Made by a program: the position numbers and the translations under genes
Part shown: piece after piece, positions 34,031 through 41,648 of the stretch
Position numbering within the stretch: the stretch's first letter is position 1
Layout of the letters: every line of letters starts with the position of its first letter
NCBI RefSeq assembly: GCF_963675985.1
Contig: NZ_OY780958.1
Coordinates: 2,852,001 to 2,916,000 of the forward strand
Length of the DNA: 64,000 bases
Source of the DNA: an uncultured Roseibium sp.
GTDB lineage: Bacteria > Pseudomonadota > Alphaproteobacteria > Rhizobiales > Stappiaceae
Direction of reading: 5' to 3'
Notes under the pieces: generated by a model
What the model saw: only the letters and a program-made list of their open reading frames with translations
Database searches by the model: none
What the model was told of the DNA's origin: nothing

Positions 34031-34047
34031 TTAGAAAACTAAGGAAA
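34031..34047. promoter_or_regulatory. Palindromic operator TTAGAAAACTAA plus GGAAA
   Basis: TTAG-AAAA-CTAA followed by GGAAA. The inverse of almost the same 17-18 bp recurs at 41608-41625 ahead of the Rieske gene. It lies upstream of the EamA/aldolase unit. The likely ligand is the MarR protein encoded at 37363. Confidence 0.5.
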
Positions 34048-34149
34048 GATCATTTAGTCCAGTTTTTTCCTCATGTCGAGGGTTCTACAACCCTTTGTTT
34101 CAAACGAAAATATCGAATTGACAACGGCCTTTGACAGGTCATATGGTTC

Positions 34150-34166
34150 TTAGATTAGCAATCTAA
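34150..34166. promoter_or_regulatory. 17-bp perfect palindromic operator upstream of the TRAP genes
   Basis: TTAGATT-AGC-AATCTAA, 7-bp perfect arms, 26 bp before the TAXI start codon and overlapping the likely promoter/5' UTR. The size and symmetry fit a MarR-type dimer site. Confidence 0.6.
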
Positions 34167-34191
34167 TCATTGCTTAATAGGGAGGAAATCA

Positions 34192-35181
34192 ATGCGATCT
34201 TCATTTGCACGCGGCCTTGCGGCCGCGACCATGCTCGTGCTCGGCGCTACGTCTGCAGCGACGGCACAGACCTACAACCTCACACTTTGCGGTGCGAGCC
34301 CTGGCGGCCTTTGGAGCCTTCTCGGCGCAGGCATCGATGCCGCGGTCAAGAAGTCGTTCCCCGGCTCTACCATCACCTATCAGACGTCCGGCGGCGGGCT
34401 GGCCAATGTCGCCCTTCTCAACCAGAAAAAATGCGACCTGGCGATTATCCACGACGCGGAAGCCAAGGCTGCCATCACCGGCCGGCCGCCTTTCAAGACG
34501 CCGATCGACAGCATGGCGACGATCGCGCAGCTCTACACCTGGGCGCCGATGCAGGTGATCGTCAATGCCGATTACGCCAAGGAGCACGGGCTCACCACGT
34601 TTGAGGACATCGCCGCGAAAAAGCTTCCGGCGCAGATCGTTCTCAACCGGCGCGGCAACATTGCGAGTTCCGTCGGCGAATCCATGCTGGACGCGATCGG
34701 CGCAAGCCCGGATACGATCGAGTCCTGGGGCGGAAATGTACAGTATGCCGCGTCCAGCGAGCAGGGCGATCTGATGCGCGACCGGCGCGCCGACATTCTG
34801 ATCAACTCCCTGTTCGTCAACCACAGCTCCATTCGCGAACTCGCCTCCGCGATCGACGTGGTGCTGCTGCCGATCACGGACGCAACTGCCAAGAAGGTGG
34901 TCGACGAATGGGATATCCAGCCGTTCATCATTTCGGCTGAAGCCTATGACTGGAACGATCATGACACGCTGACCGTCACGCTTTCGGCCCAGCTGTTCGT
35001 ACGCAAGGATGCGGATGACAAGATGGTGGCGGATATCACCAAGGCGCTGACCGACAATGCCGCCGAACTCCAGGGCGTGCACAAGGCGATGGCGCCGCTC
35101 GACGTGAAGCTGATGTCCGCGGCAAAGGCGGTTCCGTATCACCCGGCGGCCGTTGAAATCTACAAGAACGCCGGTCACTGA
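34192..35181 (+). CDS. TAXI-family TRAP transporter solute-binding protein
   Basis: 329 aa with a signal peptide (FARGLAAATMLVLGATSAATAQ) and a GGGAGG ribosome site. Family features are LTLCGASPGGLWSLLGAGIDAAVKK, TYQTSGGGLANVALLNQKKCDLAIIHD, and VVLNRRGN-like LPAQIVLNRRGNIASSVGE. Periplasmic TAXI proteins deliver solutes to fused TRAP permeases. The permease follows 47 bp downstream. The aromatic-acid neighbourhood suggests a phthalate-like or other carboxylate substrate (inference). A 17-bp palindrome lies directly upstream. Confidence 0.9.
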   Translation: MRSSFARGLAAATMLVLGATSAATAQTYNLTLCGASPGGLWSLLGAGIDAAVKKSFPGSTITYQTSGGGLANVALLNQKKCDLAIIHDAEAKAAITGRPPFKTPIDSMATIAQLYTWAPMQVIVNADYAKEHGLTTFEDIAAKKLPAQIVLNRRGNIASSVGESMLDAIGASPDTIESWGGNVQYAASSEQGDLMRDRRADILINSLFVNHSSIRELASAIDVVLLPITDATAKKVVDEWDIQPFIISAEAYDWNDHDTLTVTLSAQLFVRKDADDKMVADITKALTDNAAELQGVHKAMAPLDVKLMSAAKAVPYHPAAVEIYKNAGH

Positions 35182-35202
35182 CCTGATTTCAAGTTCAAGC
35201 GC

Positions 35203-35227
35203 AAGGCGCGGGCAATACCCGCGCCTT
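35203..35227 (+). terminator. Hairpin between TRAP binding-protein and permease genes
   Basis: AAGGCGCGGG / CCCGCGCCTT, a perfect 10-bp stem with a 5-nt loop and no T-run, ending one base before the annotated permease ATG. It is probably a partial attenuator or an RNA-stabilising 3' end that favours the binding protein over the permease. Confidence 0.6.
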
Positions 35228-35228
35228 C

Positions 35229-37217
35229 ATGCGCCAGAACATCAAACAAGGACGGTCAAAGTCAGTGTTGAATTTCTTTTTTAGCACCGGAGCGCGGCGC
35301 AGACCTGGCGGCTGGCTCGGGAAAATCATCAAGGCCTATGCTGCGGTAACCTCGGTATGGGTCATCTATGCGGCCGCCTTTTCGCGCGAAGATGCTCTGA
35401 CCCTGATCATGACGTTTTTCGCGCTGATGCTGGTCCTGACGTTCCTGTTGATCGGTCCGTCACCGAACTCCGACAAAAAGCGCGTCTCCCTGCCCGACTG
35501 GCTGTTCGCCGGGCTGTCGATCCTGACGGGCGCCTATTTCGTTTCCCAGGCGGACATGATCGCTCAACGGATCACGCTTCTCGATCCGCTCAGCACTTAT
35601 GACGTCGCCTTTGCCTCGATCATTCTCCTTCTCGCCATCGAATCGATGCGCAGAACCGTCGGGATGGGCCTGACGGCGATCGTGATCGTGTTCCTGGCCT
35701 ATAATCTCTTCGGCGACCGGCTCGGTGGCGTGCTCGGTCACGGTGAAATCTCCTACGAGCACTTCCTCGATATCACCGTGTTCACGACCGACGGCCTGTT
35801 CGGCGTTCCGCTAAGGGTTGCTGCAACCTACGCCTTCCTGTTCGTCCTGTTCGGCACGGCCCTGTCCAAGGCGGGCGGCGCGCAGTTCTTCTACGACCTG
35901 GCGGCCTATCTGACCGGCCAGACCCCGGGCGGCCCGGCGAAAATCGCCGTCATCTCATCCGGCCTTTACGGCACGATTTCGGGAAGCCCGACGTCCGACG
36001 TGGTGACGACGGGAAGCGTCACCATCCCGATGATGAAGAAAATGGGATACCGCAGTACCTTCGCCGCGGCCGTCGAAGTTGCCTCTTCCACCGGTGGCAG
36101 CCTGTTGCCGCCTGTTATGGGGGCGGCAGCCTTCATCATGGCCGAATACACCGGCATCGACTACGTCGACATCGCCATCGCGGCCGTCATTCCGGCGCTG
36201 CTTTATTACCTTCCGATCTATGTCCAGGTCCATTTGCGCGCCAAAAAGGAAGGCCTTGCCGGCGTCGACCGGTCACAGATCCCCTCTCTGAAAGAGATCT
36301 TCCGTGAGGGCGGTCTGTTCTTCATCCCACTGATCGTCATCAGCTGGGCACTGCTGGACGGATATACCCCGACGTACAGTGCCGTCTATGGCGTGACCGC
36401 CGTTCTGGTGGTCTCCATGTTCCGCAAGTCCACCCGGCTGTCACCGTTCGCCCTTTACGACATCCTGTCGGAAACCAGTATCCGGATGGTCGCGGTCGCC
36501 GGTGCCTGCGCGGCCGCCGGCCTGGTGATCGGCGGCATTACCATGACCGGTCTGGCGTCGAAGTTCTCGACGGTGGTGTTCCTGATATCGGGGACCAACA
36601 TCCTGTTTTCCCTGGTCATCGCAGCCCTTTTGACCACACTTCTGGGCATGGGCATGCCGACGCCCAGCGCCTACATCCTGGCGGCGGTGCTGATTTCGCC
36701 GGTGATGCACAGCCTGGGGATCGACCAGATGGCAGGCCATCTGTTCATCCTGTATTTCGCGGTCATGTCCGCGCTGACGCCACCGGTCGCGGTGGCGGCC
36801 TATGCGGCCAGTGCGATCGCGGACGAGAACCCGCTGGCGATTGCCGCCCAATCGGTGAAGATCGCGATCGGGGCCTTCCTGATCCCCTTCGCCTTCATTT
36901 CGAACCCGGCGCTGCTGCTTGAGGGATCGATCTGGGAGATCGGTTTTGCGATCGCGAACGCCATAGTCGGGCTCGTCTTCATAGCTATTGCGGTCGAAGG
37001 CTATCTCGATACGACCCTGACGCGGATACCGAGACTGCTGTTCTTTACCGGTGGGGCAATGATCCTGTTCGGCGGCTATCTGGTCAGTGCAATCGCGGTG
37101 ACGTGTCTTGTGGCGGCTTATGCATGGCACCGTTATTTCAATGCCTCCGGCGAACATGCACCGACGGCAGCGATGGCGACCAGGCCGGTTCTCGGATCGG
37201 CCGACGAAGATCGCTAG
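35229..37217 (+). CDS. TRAP transporter fused 4TM/12TM permease
   Basis: 662 aa, the usual length for the fused DctQM-type permease of TAXI systems. The N-terminal four helices (IKAYAAVTSVWVIYAAAF, LIMTFFALMLVLTFLLIG) are followed by the large 12-TM part with conserved loops: FGTALSKAGGAQFFYDLAAYLTGQTPGGPAKIAVISSGLYGTISGSPTSDVVTTGSVTIP, SSTGGSLLPPVMGAAAFIMAEYTG and LLGMGMPTPSAYILAAVLISP. The carrier uses the Na+ gradient. The start is uncertain: the first ATG directly follows a hairpin, and a GTG at 35265 is an alternative. Confidence 0.9.
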   Translation: MRQNIKQGRSKSVLNFFFSTGARRRPGGWLGKIIKAYAAVTSVWVIYAAAFSREDALTLIMTFFALMLVLTFLLIGPSPNSDKKRVSLPDWLFAGLSILTGAYFVSQADMIAQRITLLDPLSTYDVAFASIILLLAIESMRRTVGMGLTAIVIVFLAYNLFGDRLGGVLGHGEISYEHFLDITVFTTDGLFGVPLRVAATYAFLFVLFGTALSKAGGAQFFYDLAAYLTGQTPGGPAKIAVISSGLYGTISGSPTSDVVTTGSVTIPMMKKMGYRSTFAAAVEVASSTGGSLLPPVMGAAAFIMAEYTGIDYVDIAIAAVIPALLYYLPIYVQVHLRAKKEGLAGVDRSQIPSLKEIFREGGLFFIPLIVISWALLDGYTPTYSAVYGVTAVLVVSMFRKSTRLSPFALYDILSETSIRMVAVAGACAAAGLVIGGITMTGLASKFSTVVFLISGTNILFSLVIAALLTTLLGMGMPTPSAYILAAVLISPVMHSLGIDQMAGHLFILYFAVMSALTPPVAVAAYAASAIADENPLAIAAQSVKIAIGAFLIPFAFISNPALLLEGSIWEIGFAIANAIVGLVFIAIAVEGYLDTTLTRIPRLLFFTGGAMILFGGYLVSAIAVTCLVAAYAWHRYFNASGEHAPTAAMATRPVLGSADEDR

Positions 37218-37362
37218 GTTTTTGCCAACGACGACCCCCGCGCCCGCTCGGCGCGGGGGCCGCTTCTGTCGCGATCAGTAGCAGGAACCAAAGGCGCGCT
37301 TGACCTGCCCCCTTACAAATGAAAGGAAAAGCAGTCGCAACACGTTACTGAAAAAGGTTCCT

Positions 37363-37875
37363 ATGACTGATCCGAAGACCGGGAGCCAAAACGAACTCGA
37401 AGGTCACGACGACGAACTGCTGCCGTTCGAAAAGAGCATCGGCTACCAGATCCGCACGACTCATCGCCTGATGACGCGGTACCTTCAGCAGAAGATCACG
37501 CCTCACGGTGTCACCGTCGGCATGTGGTATTTTCTACGGGTGCTTTGGCGTCAGGACGGCCTCACACAGCGCGAACTGTCCCACATCGTCGGAACGATGG
37601 AGCCGACAACGCTGACCGCGATCAAATCCATGGAGCGCAAAGGCCTTGTCAGGCGGGTAAAGAACGGGACCGATCGGCGGAAGATCAATATTTTTCTCAC
37701 CGAACAGGGACGCGCGCTGAAGGACGAGCTTATCCCGCTTGCCAAGGAAGTCGTCGACGATGCCGTCGACGGGTTTTCCGATCGGGAACGGGCGGCGATG
37801 CTGGAATATCTCGCGGCCATCCAGAGCAATCTGCAAGAACTCATCGACGGCGAAGCGGCGAGCGTCGTCAGCTGA
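37363..37875 (+). CDS. MarR-family transcriptional regulator
   Basis: 170 aa from the ATG at 37363; 21 upstream codons in frame are rejected. The winged helix reads GVTVGMWYFLRVLWRQDGLTQRELSHIVGTMEPTTLTAIKSMERKGLVRRVKNGTDRRKINIFLTEQGRAL, with the DRR wing motif. The flanking helices IGYQIRTTHRLMTRYLQQKI and EYLAAIQSNLQELI dimerise. It lies between the TRAP genes and the leftward catabolic operon. TTAG/CTAA palindromes before the surrounding units are the likely operators, with an aromatic acid as likely inducer (inference). Confidence 0.9.
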   Translation: MTDPKTGSQNELEGHDDELLPFEKSIGYQIRTTHRLMTRYLQQKITPHGVTVGMWYFLRVLWRQDGLTQRELSHIVGTMEPTTLTAIKSMERKGLVRRVKNGTDRRKINIFLTEQGRALKDELIPLAKEVVDDAVDGFSDRERAAMLEYLAAIQSNLQELIDGEAASVVS

Positions 37876-37889
37876 AAGCCGAAGCCGGT

Positions 37890-38318
37890 TCAACTCAACC
37901 GCGCCATAAAGCCGTCGAGTGGCATGACCTCGCGCATCGGCAATGTGTCATTTGCCTCTCCGGCCTCGCTCTCCAGACGCAGTCCCTCCCCGTCCCAGAG
38001 CCACCAGTAAACCACTTGGCCCTGCCGGTCGCGAACCGGCATCCTGAATGTCGGAAAGGCCTTATCTGCATCGGGAATGGCATAATTGCCGACTTTCCGG
38101 CCGGATATGCGCCCCTGTTCCAGGGCACCGCCGAGCGGAAACATCGCCGAGAACCCGCTCGGCGCCTTTGCCAGAAGGGCAAGTTCCGGGCGTGCGTTAT
38201 GCTGCCCCGGCAGAACCCGGACGACTTCCGGGTAGGACACATGATTGTGGGTGACCTGGACGTAGGAAAACCCCGCGTCGGTTTCGATCTCGACGATATC
38301 TCCAGGAGACAGTTTCAT
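37890..38318 (-). CDS. Conserved protein of unknown function in the aromatic-acid operon
   Basis: 142 aa from the ATG at 38318, with GGAG upstream; the open frame extends to 38501 but that part overlaps the upstream gene in another frame. The sequence begins MKLSPGDIVEIETDAGFSYVQVTHNHVSYPEVVRVLPG, a beta-rich SH3-like opening, and ends KVVYWWLWDGEGLRLESEAGE-like. No catalytic motif is seen. It is the last gene of the leftward operon (reductase, dehydrogenase, decarboxylase, this gene). Confidence 0.65.
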   Translation of the reverse strand: MKLSPGDIVEIETDAGFSYVQVTHNHVSYPEVVRVLPGQHNARPELALLAKAPSGFSAMFPLGGALEQGRISGRKVGNYAIPDADKAFPTFRMPVRDRQGQVVYWWLWDGEGLRLESEAGEANDTLPMREVMPLDGFMARLS

Positions 38319-38370
38319 CCTTCGGCTCCTCTTTGACGGAACAGGCATCGGCAGGCGCGACAAAGGGCGC

Positions 38371-39363
38371 TCACAGGCTGTAGCTCTCAAGCGTTGCCGG
38401 ATGAAACAGCTCGTCCACCGAAACGCGTCTCGGCGACAATCCCTGCGCATGGTGATAGCCGAGGAAGGTGTCGAGGGTCTTGACGTTCGGCTGGAGACCA
38501 TAGCTCCAGATATCCGGCCCCATCAGCGCGCGCGCCCGGGCAAGATTATCCTCGACGAACGGCATGGTGACCTTGGTGGCCGAGGTGTCCGCCAGGGCTG
38601 CCTGGGCAACGGCCTTGGCCTGGGTAAAGGCCTTGAACAGCGCGCCCGGAAGCCAGGGATGCTCGTCCGCCAGCGTCCGGCGGATGCCGAGCACATGCAT
38701 GATCGGAAAGATCCCGGTCTTCTTGTAATAGTTTTCCGCTTCGCCGACGGTATCGGGAAACAGCCGTCCGATGTCGGGTACGCCTTCATCGAAGCAGCGC
38801 GGCGAGCGCGGACCTACGAAGCCATCGATGTCGCCGTCGATCAGCATCTGGTTGAGCGTCGCGCCTTCCGGGGCTTCCGACACACGGATATCCGACGGCA
38901 ACTGGACCTTGATCTTCTCCGGACGGCCCGGCGTGTCCATGCCGCCGCGCACCCACTCGATGTCGGAGGGTTTGACCCCGTATTCCTCTTCCAGAATGCC
39001 CCGGAACCAGACATTGGCCGAAAGCTGGTATTCGGCAATGCCGATCCGCCGGCCGATCAGGTCCTTCGGCTTGGCGATACCGCGATCGGTGCGGATGTAG
39101 CCTGAGGTGTGCCGAAAGGCGCGGGACAGGAATACCGGAATGGCAATATAATGAGGCTCGCCGCGGGCGACCGAAATGGAATAGGACGACAGCGACAGCT
39201 CGCTGATGTCGAACGCCTGGTGCCGGAACGCGCGGAAGAACATCTCCTCCGGCGACAACTGCATGCAGATCGGATCGACACCGTCGATCTTCACCCGTCC
39301 ATCATAGATGGCGCGGGTCCGATCGTAATCGCCCATGGCCAGTGACAGTCTGAGATCGCTCAT
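38371..39363 (-). CDS. 4,5-dihydroxyphthalate decarboxylase-like protein
   Basis: 330 aa from the ATG at 39363, which overlaps the upstream dehydrogenase stop by 4 bp (ATGA). It has a periplasmic-binding-protein-like fold without a signal peptide, as in Pht5-type decarboxylases: MGDYDRTRAIYDGRVKIDGVDPICMQLSPEEMFFRAFRHQAFDISELSLSSY, IPVFLSRAFRHTSGYIR, and IFPIMHVLGIRRTLADEHPWLPGALFKAFTQAK. Pht5 converts 4,5-dihydroxyphthalate to protocatechuate. Together with the oxygenase, reductase and dehydrogenase genes alongside, it forms a nearly complete 4,5-type pathway (inference on substrate). Confidence 0.8.
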   Translation of the reverse strand: MSDLRLSLAMGDYDRTRAIYDGRVKIDGVDPICMQLSPEEMFFRAFRHQAFDISELSLSSYSISVARGEPHYIAIPVFLSRAFRHTSGYIRTDRGIAKPKDLIGRRIGIAEYQLSANVWFRGILEEEYGVKPSDIEWVRGGMDTPGRPEKIKVQLPSDIRVSEAPEGATLNQMLIDGDIDGFVGPRSPRCFDEGVPDIGRLFPDTVGEAENYYKKTGIFPIMHVLGIRRTLADEHPWLPGALFKAFTQAKAVAQAALADTSATKVTMPFVEDNLARARALMGPDIWSYGLQPNVKTLDTFLGYHHAQGLSPRRVSVDELFHPATLESYSL

Positions 39364-40556
39364 CGGCGAACACCCTCCTCCAAACCCGTTTGATATTTCA
39401 GCCGTACCGGCTGGCGGCACTCCGCCGCCTCCAGAATCGCGAGGCAAACCTCAAGGCTCGCAAGCCCCCACGCGCCGTTTTGAGCCGGCGGCAGGTTGCC
39501 CCTGACGGTCGACACCAGCGCGTCGACGACCTCCAGTCGCGGATGCCGGAACGCGGGCGCCGGTACGAATTGCTTTTGCGTATCGCCATAGACCTGGACC
39601 CCCTCCGGGGTCAGGCGCAGGTCGGCCCGGTCGCAGGAAACGACGATGGGCCCGAAATGCTCATAGGATGCGGCCGGCTTCGGCATGTCGCCGGATCCAT
39701 AAGTCCGCGTCGATTTCAACTTCGCTTCTTCTTCCGGCGATGCGATATCGGCCAGCGCCCTGCGCGCGCCGCCGTAGGCCTCCGGATCCTTGCGATTGCC
39801 CAGCTCGCCGATCCAGCCCATCCATTCGTCGCTGTCGAAATGGGCGAAGCCCGAATAGGTCATCGAGGCGAACACCCCGTTTTCGAAGGACACCAATGCG
39901 GAATAGGCGCCTTCGGTAGGACGGGCCGGATCCCATTTCCCTGTCATCGCAAAGACACTGTCGCCCCTGCCGCCTGCCAGCAAACGGACGATGTCGATCT
40001 GATGGACCCCTTGGGAAAAGATCACACCGCCGCCGAGTTCGGTCTGCAGCTCTTCCGGACGCCGTGGCCGGTAAAGAAAATCCGTATAGTTGAAGGCATT
40101 GATCATCCGGACCTGACCGAAGTCGCCGCTTTCGATCAACGCCCGCGCGGTCGCGACCGGTGCGTCGAAACTGTGGCTCGGTCCGACGATCAGATGCACC
40201 CCCGCCGCCTGGCAGGCCTCCACCATGCGCACCCCGTCCTCAAGCGTGATCGTCAGGGGCTTGTCGACCAGCACGTGTTTGCCGGCCCTGGCGGCCGCAA
40301 TCACATGCTCGCGGTGCAACTGATGCGGTGTCGCCACATAGATCACTTCGATCTCGGGATCGGCGCAGAAGGCCTCGAGATCGTCATAGGCCTTGCCGCC
40401 GAATTCCTCGACGAACGCCTGCCGGGACTCTTCGCGCGGCGCACAGGCCGCGACAAGGCGCACCCGGTCATCGTTGCGGAATGCGGGAAGCATGAGGACG
40501 AAGCCCCTCCCCAGCCCGATGACGCCGACGCGGACCGGTCCGTTTTCAGAGGTCAA
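39360..40556 (-). CDS. Gfo/Idh/MocA oxidoreductase, phthalate cis-dihydrodiol dehydrogenase-like
   Basis: 398 aa. The N-terminal NAD(P)-binding domain reads RVGVIGLGRGFVLMLPAF and EVIYVATPHQLHREHVIAAARAGKHVLVDKPLTIT, with the family DKP motif (EKP in most members). A C-terminal alpha/beta sheet domain contains GGGVIFSQGVHQIDIVRLLAGG (GxxxDxGxHxxD-type active-site region). Pht4 of the phthalate 4,5-pathway belongs to this family and oxidises the cis-dihydrodiol. Overlaps of 4 bp and 11 bp with its neighbours show tight coupling between decarboxylase and reductase genes. Confidence 0.85.
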   Translation of the reverse strand: MTSENGPVRVGVIGLGRGFVLMLPAFRNDDRVRLVAACAPREESRQAFVEEFGGKAYDDLEAFCADPEIEVIYVATPHQLHREHVIAAARAGKHVLVDKPLTITLEDGVRMVEACQAAGVHLIVGPSHSFDAPVATARALIESGDFGQVRMINAFNYTDFLYRPRRPEELQTELGGGVIFSQGVHQIDIVRLLAGGRGDSVFAMTGKWDPARPTEGAYSALVSFENGVFASMTYSGFAHFDSDEWMGWIGELGNRKDPEAYGGARRALADIASPEEEAKLKSTRTYGSGDMPKPAASYEHFGPIVVSCDRADLRLTPEGVQVYGDTQKQFVPAPAFRHPRLEVVDALVSTVRGNLPPAQNGAWGLASLEVCLAILEAAECRQPVRLKYQTGLEEGVRR

Positions 40557-41496
40557 GGACCAGGTCTCCGCTCTTTGCCCGCGATACGCAGATCATGATG
40601 GTGTCGGCCTTTTCCTCGTCCATCAGGACCATGTCCCTATGGTCGGGCTCACCGGCCAGAAGGCGCGTCTTGCAGGTACCGCAGGTACCGCTTTCGCAGG
40701 AGCTGGGCGTCTTGAAGCCGCTTTCGCGCAGGGCCTCCAGAATCGACTTGTCCGCCGGAACGGTGACCGTCTGGCCGGAGCGGGCCAGTTCGACCTTGAA
40801 TGCATGGTCGTCGGCGCGGACGACCTCCACGGGCTTGAAGTCCTCGAAGTTGACCCGGCCTTCCGGCCAGTGTCCGGAAACGGCCTTTATCTCCTCCATC
40901 AACGGCTTCGGTCCGCAGCAGTAGACGTGCATGGTCTGGGGCTCGGCGAAATGGTCCCAGAAATCATAGGCCTTCGCCGGATCGCCGTTGTCGTGATGCA
41001 GCTTGATCTTACCGGGAAAAGCCGCCTGCAGCTCCTCCCGGTAGGCGGTCTGCTCGGGCGAACGTGTGCAGTAGAGAATGGAAAAGGACTTGCCGTCTTC
41101 CGCCAGCTTCTGCGCCATGGCGTAGATCGGCGTGATGCCGATACCGCCGGCGATCAGCAGGTATTTCTGAGCGTCTTTCAACGGAAATTCGTTTTCCGGA
41201 GGCTCGACGGTCAGCTCGGCTCCCTCCTGGACCTGCTCATGCATGGAACGCGATCCGCCACGCGAGTCCGGCTCACGTTTGACCGCGATCACATAGGCCT
41301 CCGGCTCCTCCCCGGTGCCGATGAGCGAGTAGCGCCGCATGGCGCCCGAGGGTGTCTGAACCGTGATATGGGCGCCGGGCGTAAAATCGGGCAGGGTTTG
41401 GCCGTCGGCGGCCACAAGCGTGAATTCCGCGATATCAGGCGTCAGCTCCCGCCGCCGCGCCACGGTCGTGCGGATTCCTCCGTTTTCTGTCGTCAT
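40546..41496 (-). CDS. PDR/VanB-type dioxygenase reductase (FMN, [2Fe-2S])
   Basis: 316 aa from the ATG at 41496; an 11-codon longer frame is possible. It has three domains in order: an FMN-binding barrel (AHITVQTPSGAMRRYSLIGT with the RxYS motif), an NAD-binding domain (YLLIAGGIGITPIYAMAQKL and VYCCGPKPLMEEI), and a C-terminal plant-type ferredoxin with CESGTCGTCKTRLL plus a distal cysteine (MICVSRA). It passes electrons from NADH to the Rieske oxygenase encoded divergently at 41649. This is the Pht2/VanB type of class IA reductase. First gene of the leftward catabolic operon. Confidence 0.92.
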   Translation of the reverse strand: MTTENGGIRTTVARRRELTPDIAEFTLVAADGQTLPDFTPGAHITVQTPSGAMRRYSLIGTGEEPEAYVIAVKREPDSRGGSRSMHEQVQEGAELTVEPPENEFPLKDAQKYLLIAGGIGITPIYAMAQKLAEDGKSFSILYCTRSPEQTAYREELQAAFPGKIKLHHDNGDPAKAYDFWDHFAEPQTMHVYCCGPKPLMEEIKAVSGHWPEGRVNFEDFKPVEVVRADDHAFKVELARSGQTVTVPADKSILEALRESGFKTPSSCESGTCGTCKTRLLAGEPDHRDMVLMDEEKADTIMICVSRAKSGDLVLDL

Positions 41497-41551
41497 GAAT
41501 GTCTTTTCCGTCCCAAAAAATCGGCTCATACCTTGCTCTCAGGCAACATAC

Positions 41552-41563
41552 TTAGAAATCTAA
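41552..41563. promoter_or_regulatory. Palindromic operator TTAGAAATCTAA upstream of the reductase operon
   Basis: TTAGA-AA-TCTAA lies 56 bp before the reductase start and 86 bp before the divergent Rieske gene. Related to the sites at 34031, 34150 and 41614. Confidence 0.5.
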
Positions 41564-41607
41564 TATTTTTCTGTCAACATCTGGACGAATGAAAAACTAT
41601 GAGATAG

Positions 41608-41625
41608 TTTCCCTTAGTTTTCTAA
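41608..41625. promoter_or_regulatory. Palindromic operator TTAGTTTTCTAA upstream of the Rieske gene
   Basis: TTAG-TTTT-CTAA preceded by TTTCCC. Its reverse complement matches the site at 34031-34047 apart from one extra G. It is followed at 41622-41633 by a second small inverted repeat (CTAAT-CA-ATTAG). Confidence 0.5.
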
Positions 41626-41648
41626 TCAATTAGGATGAGGGAGGTTTC

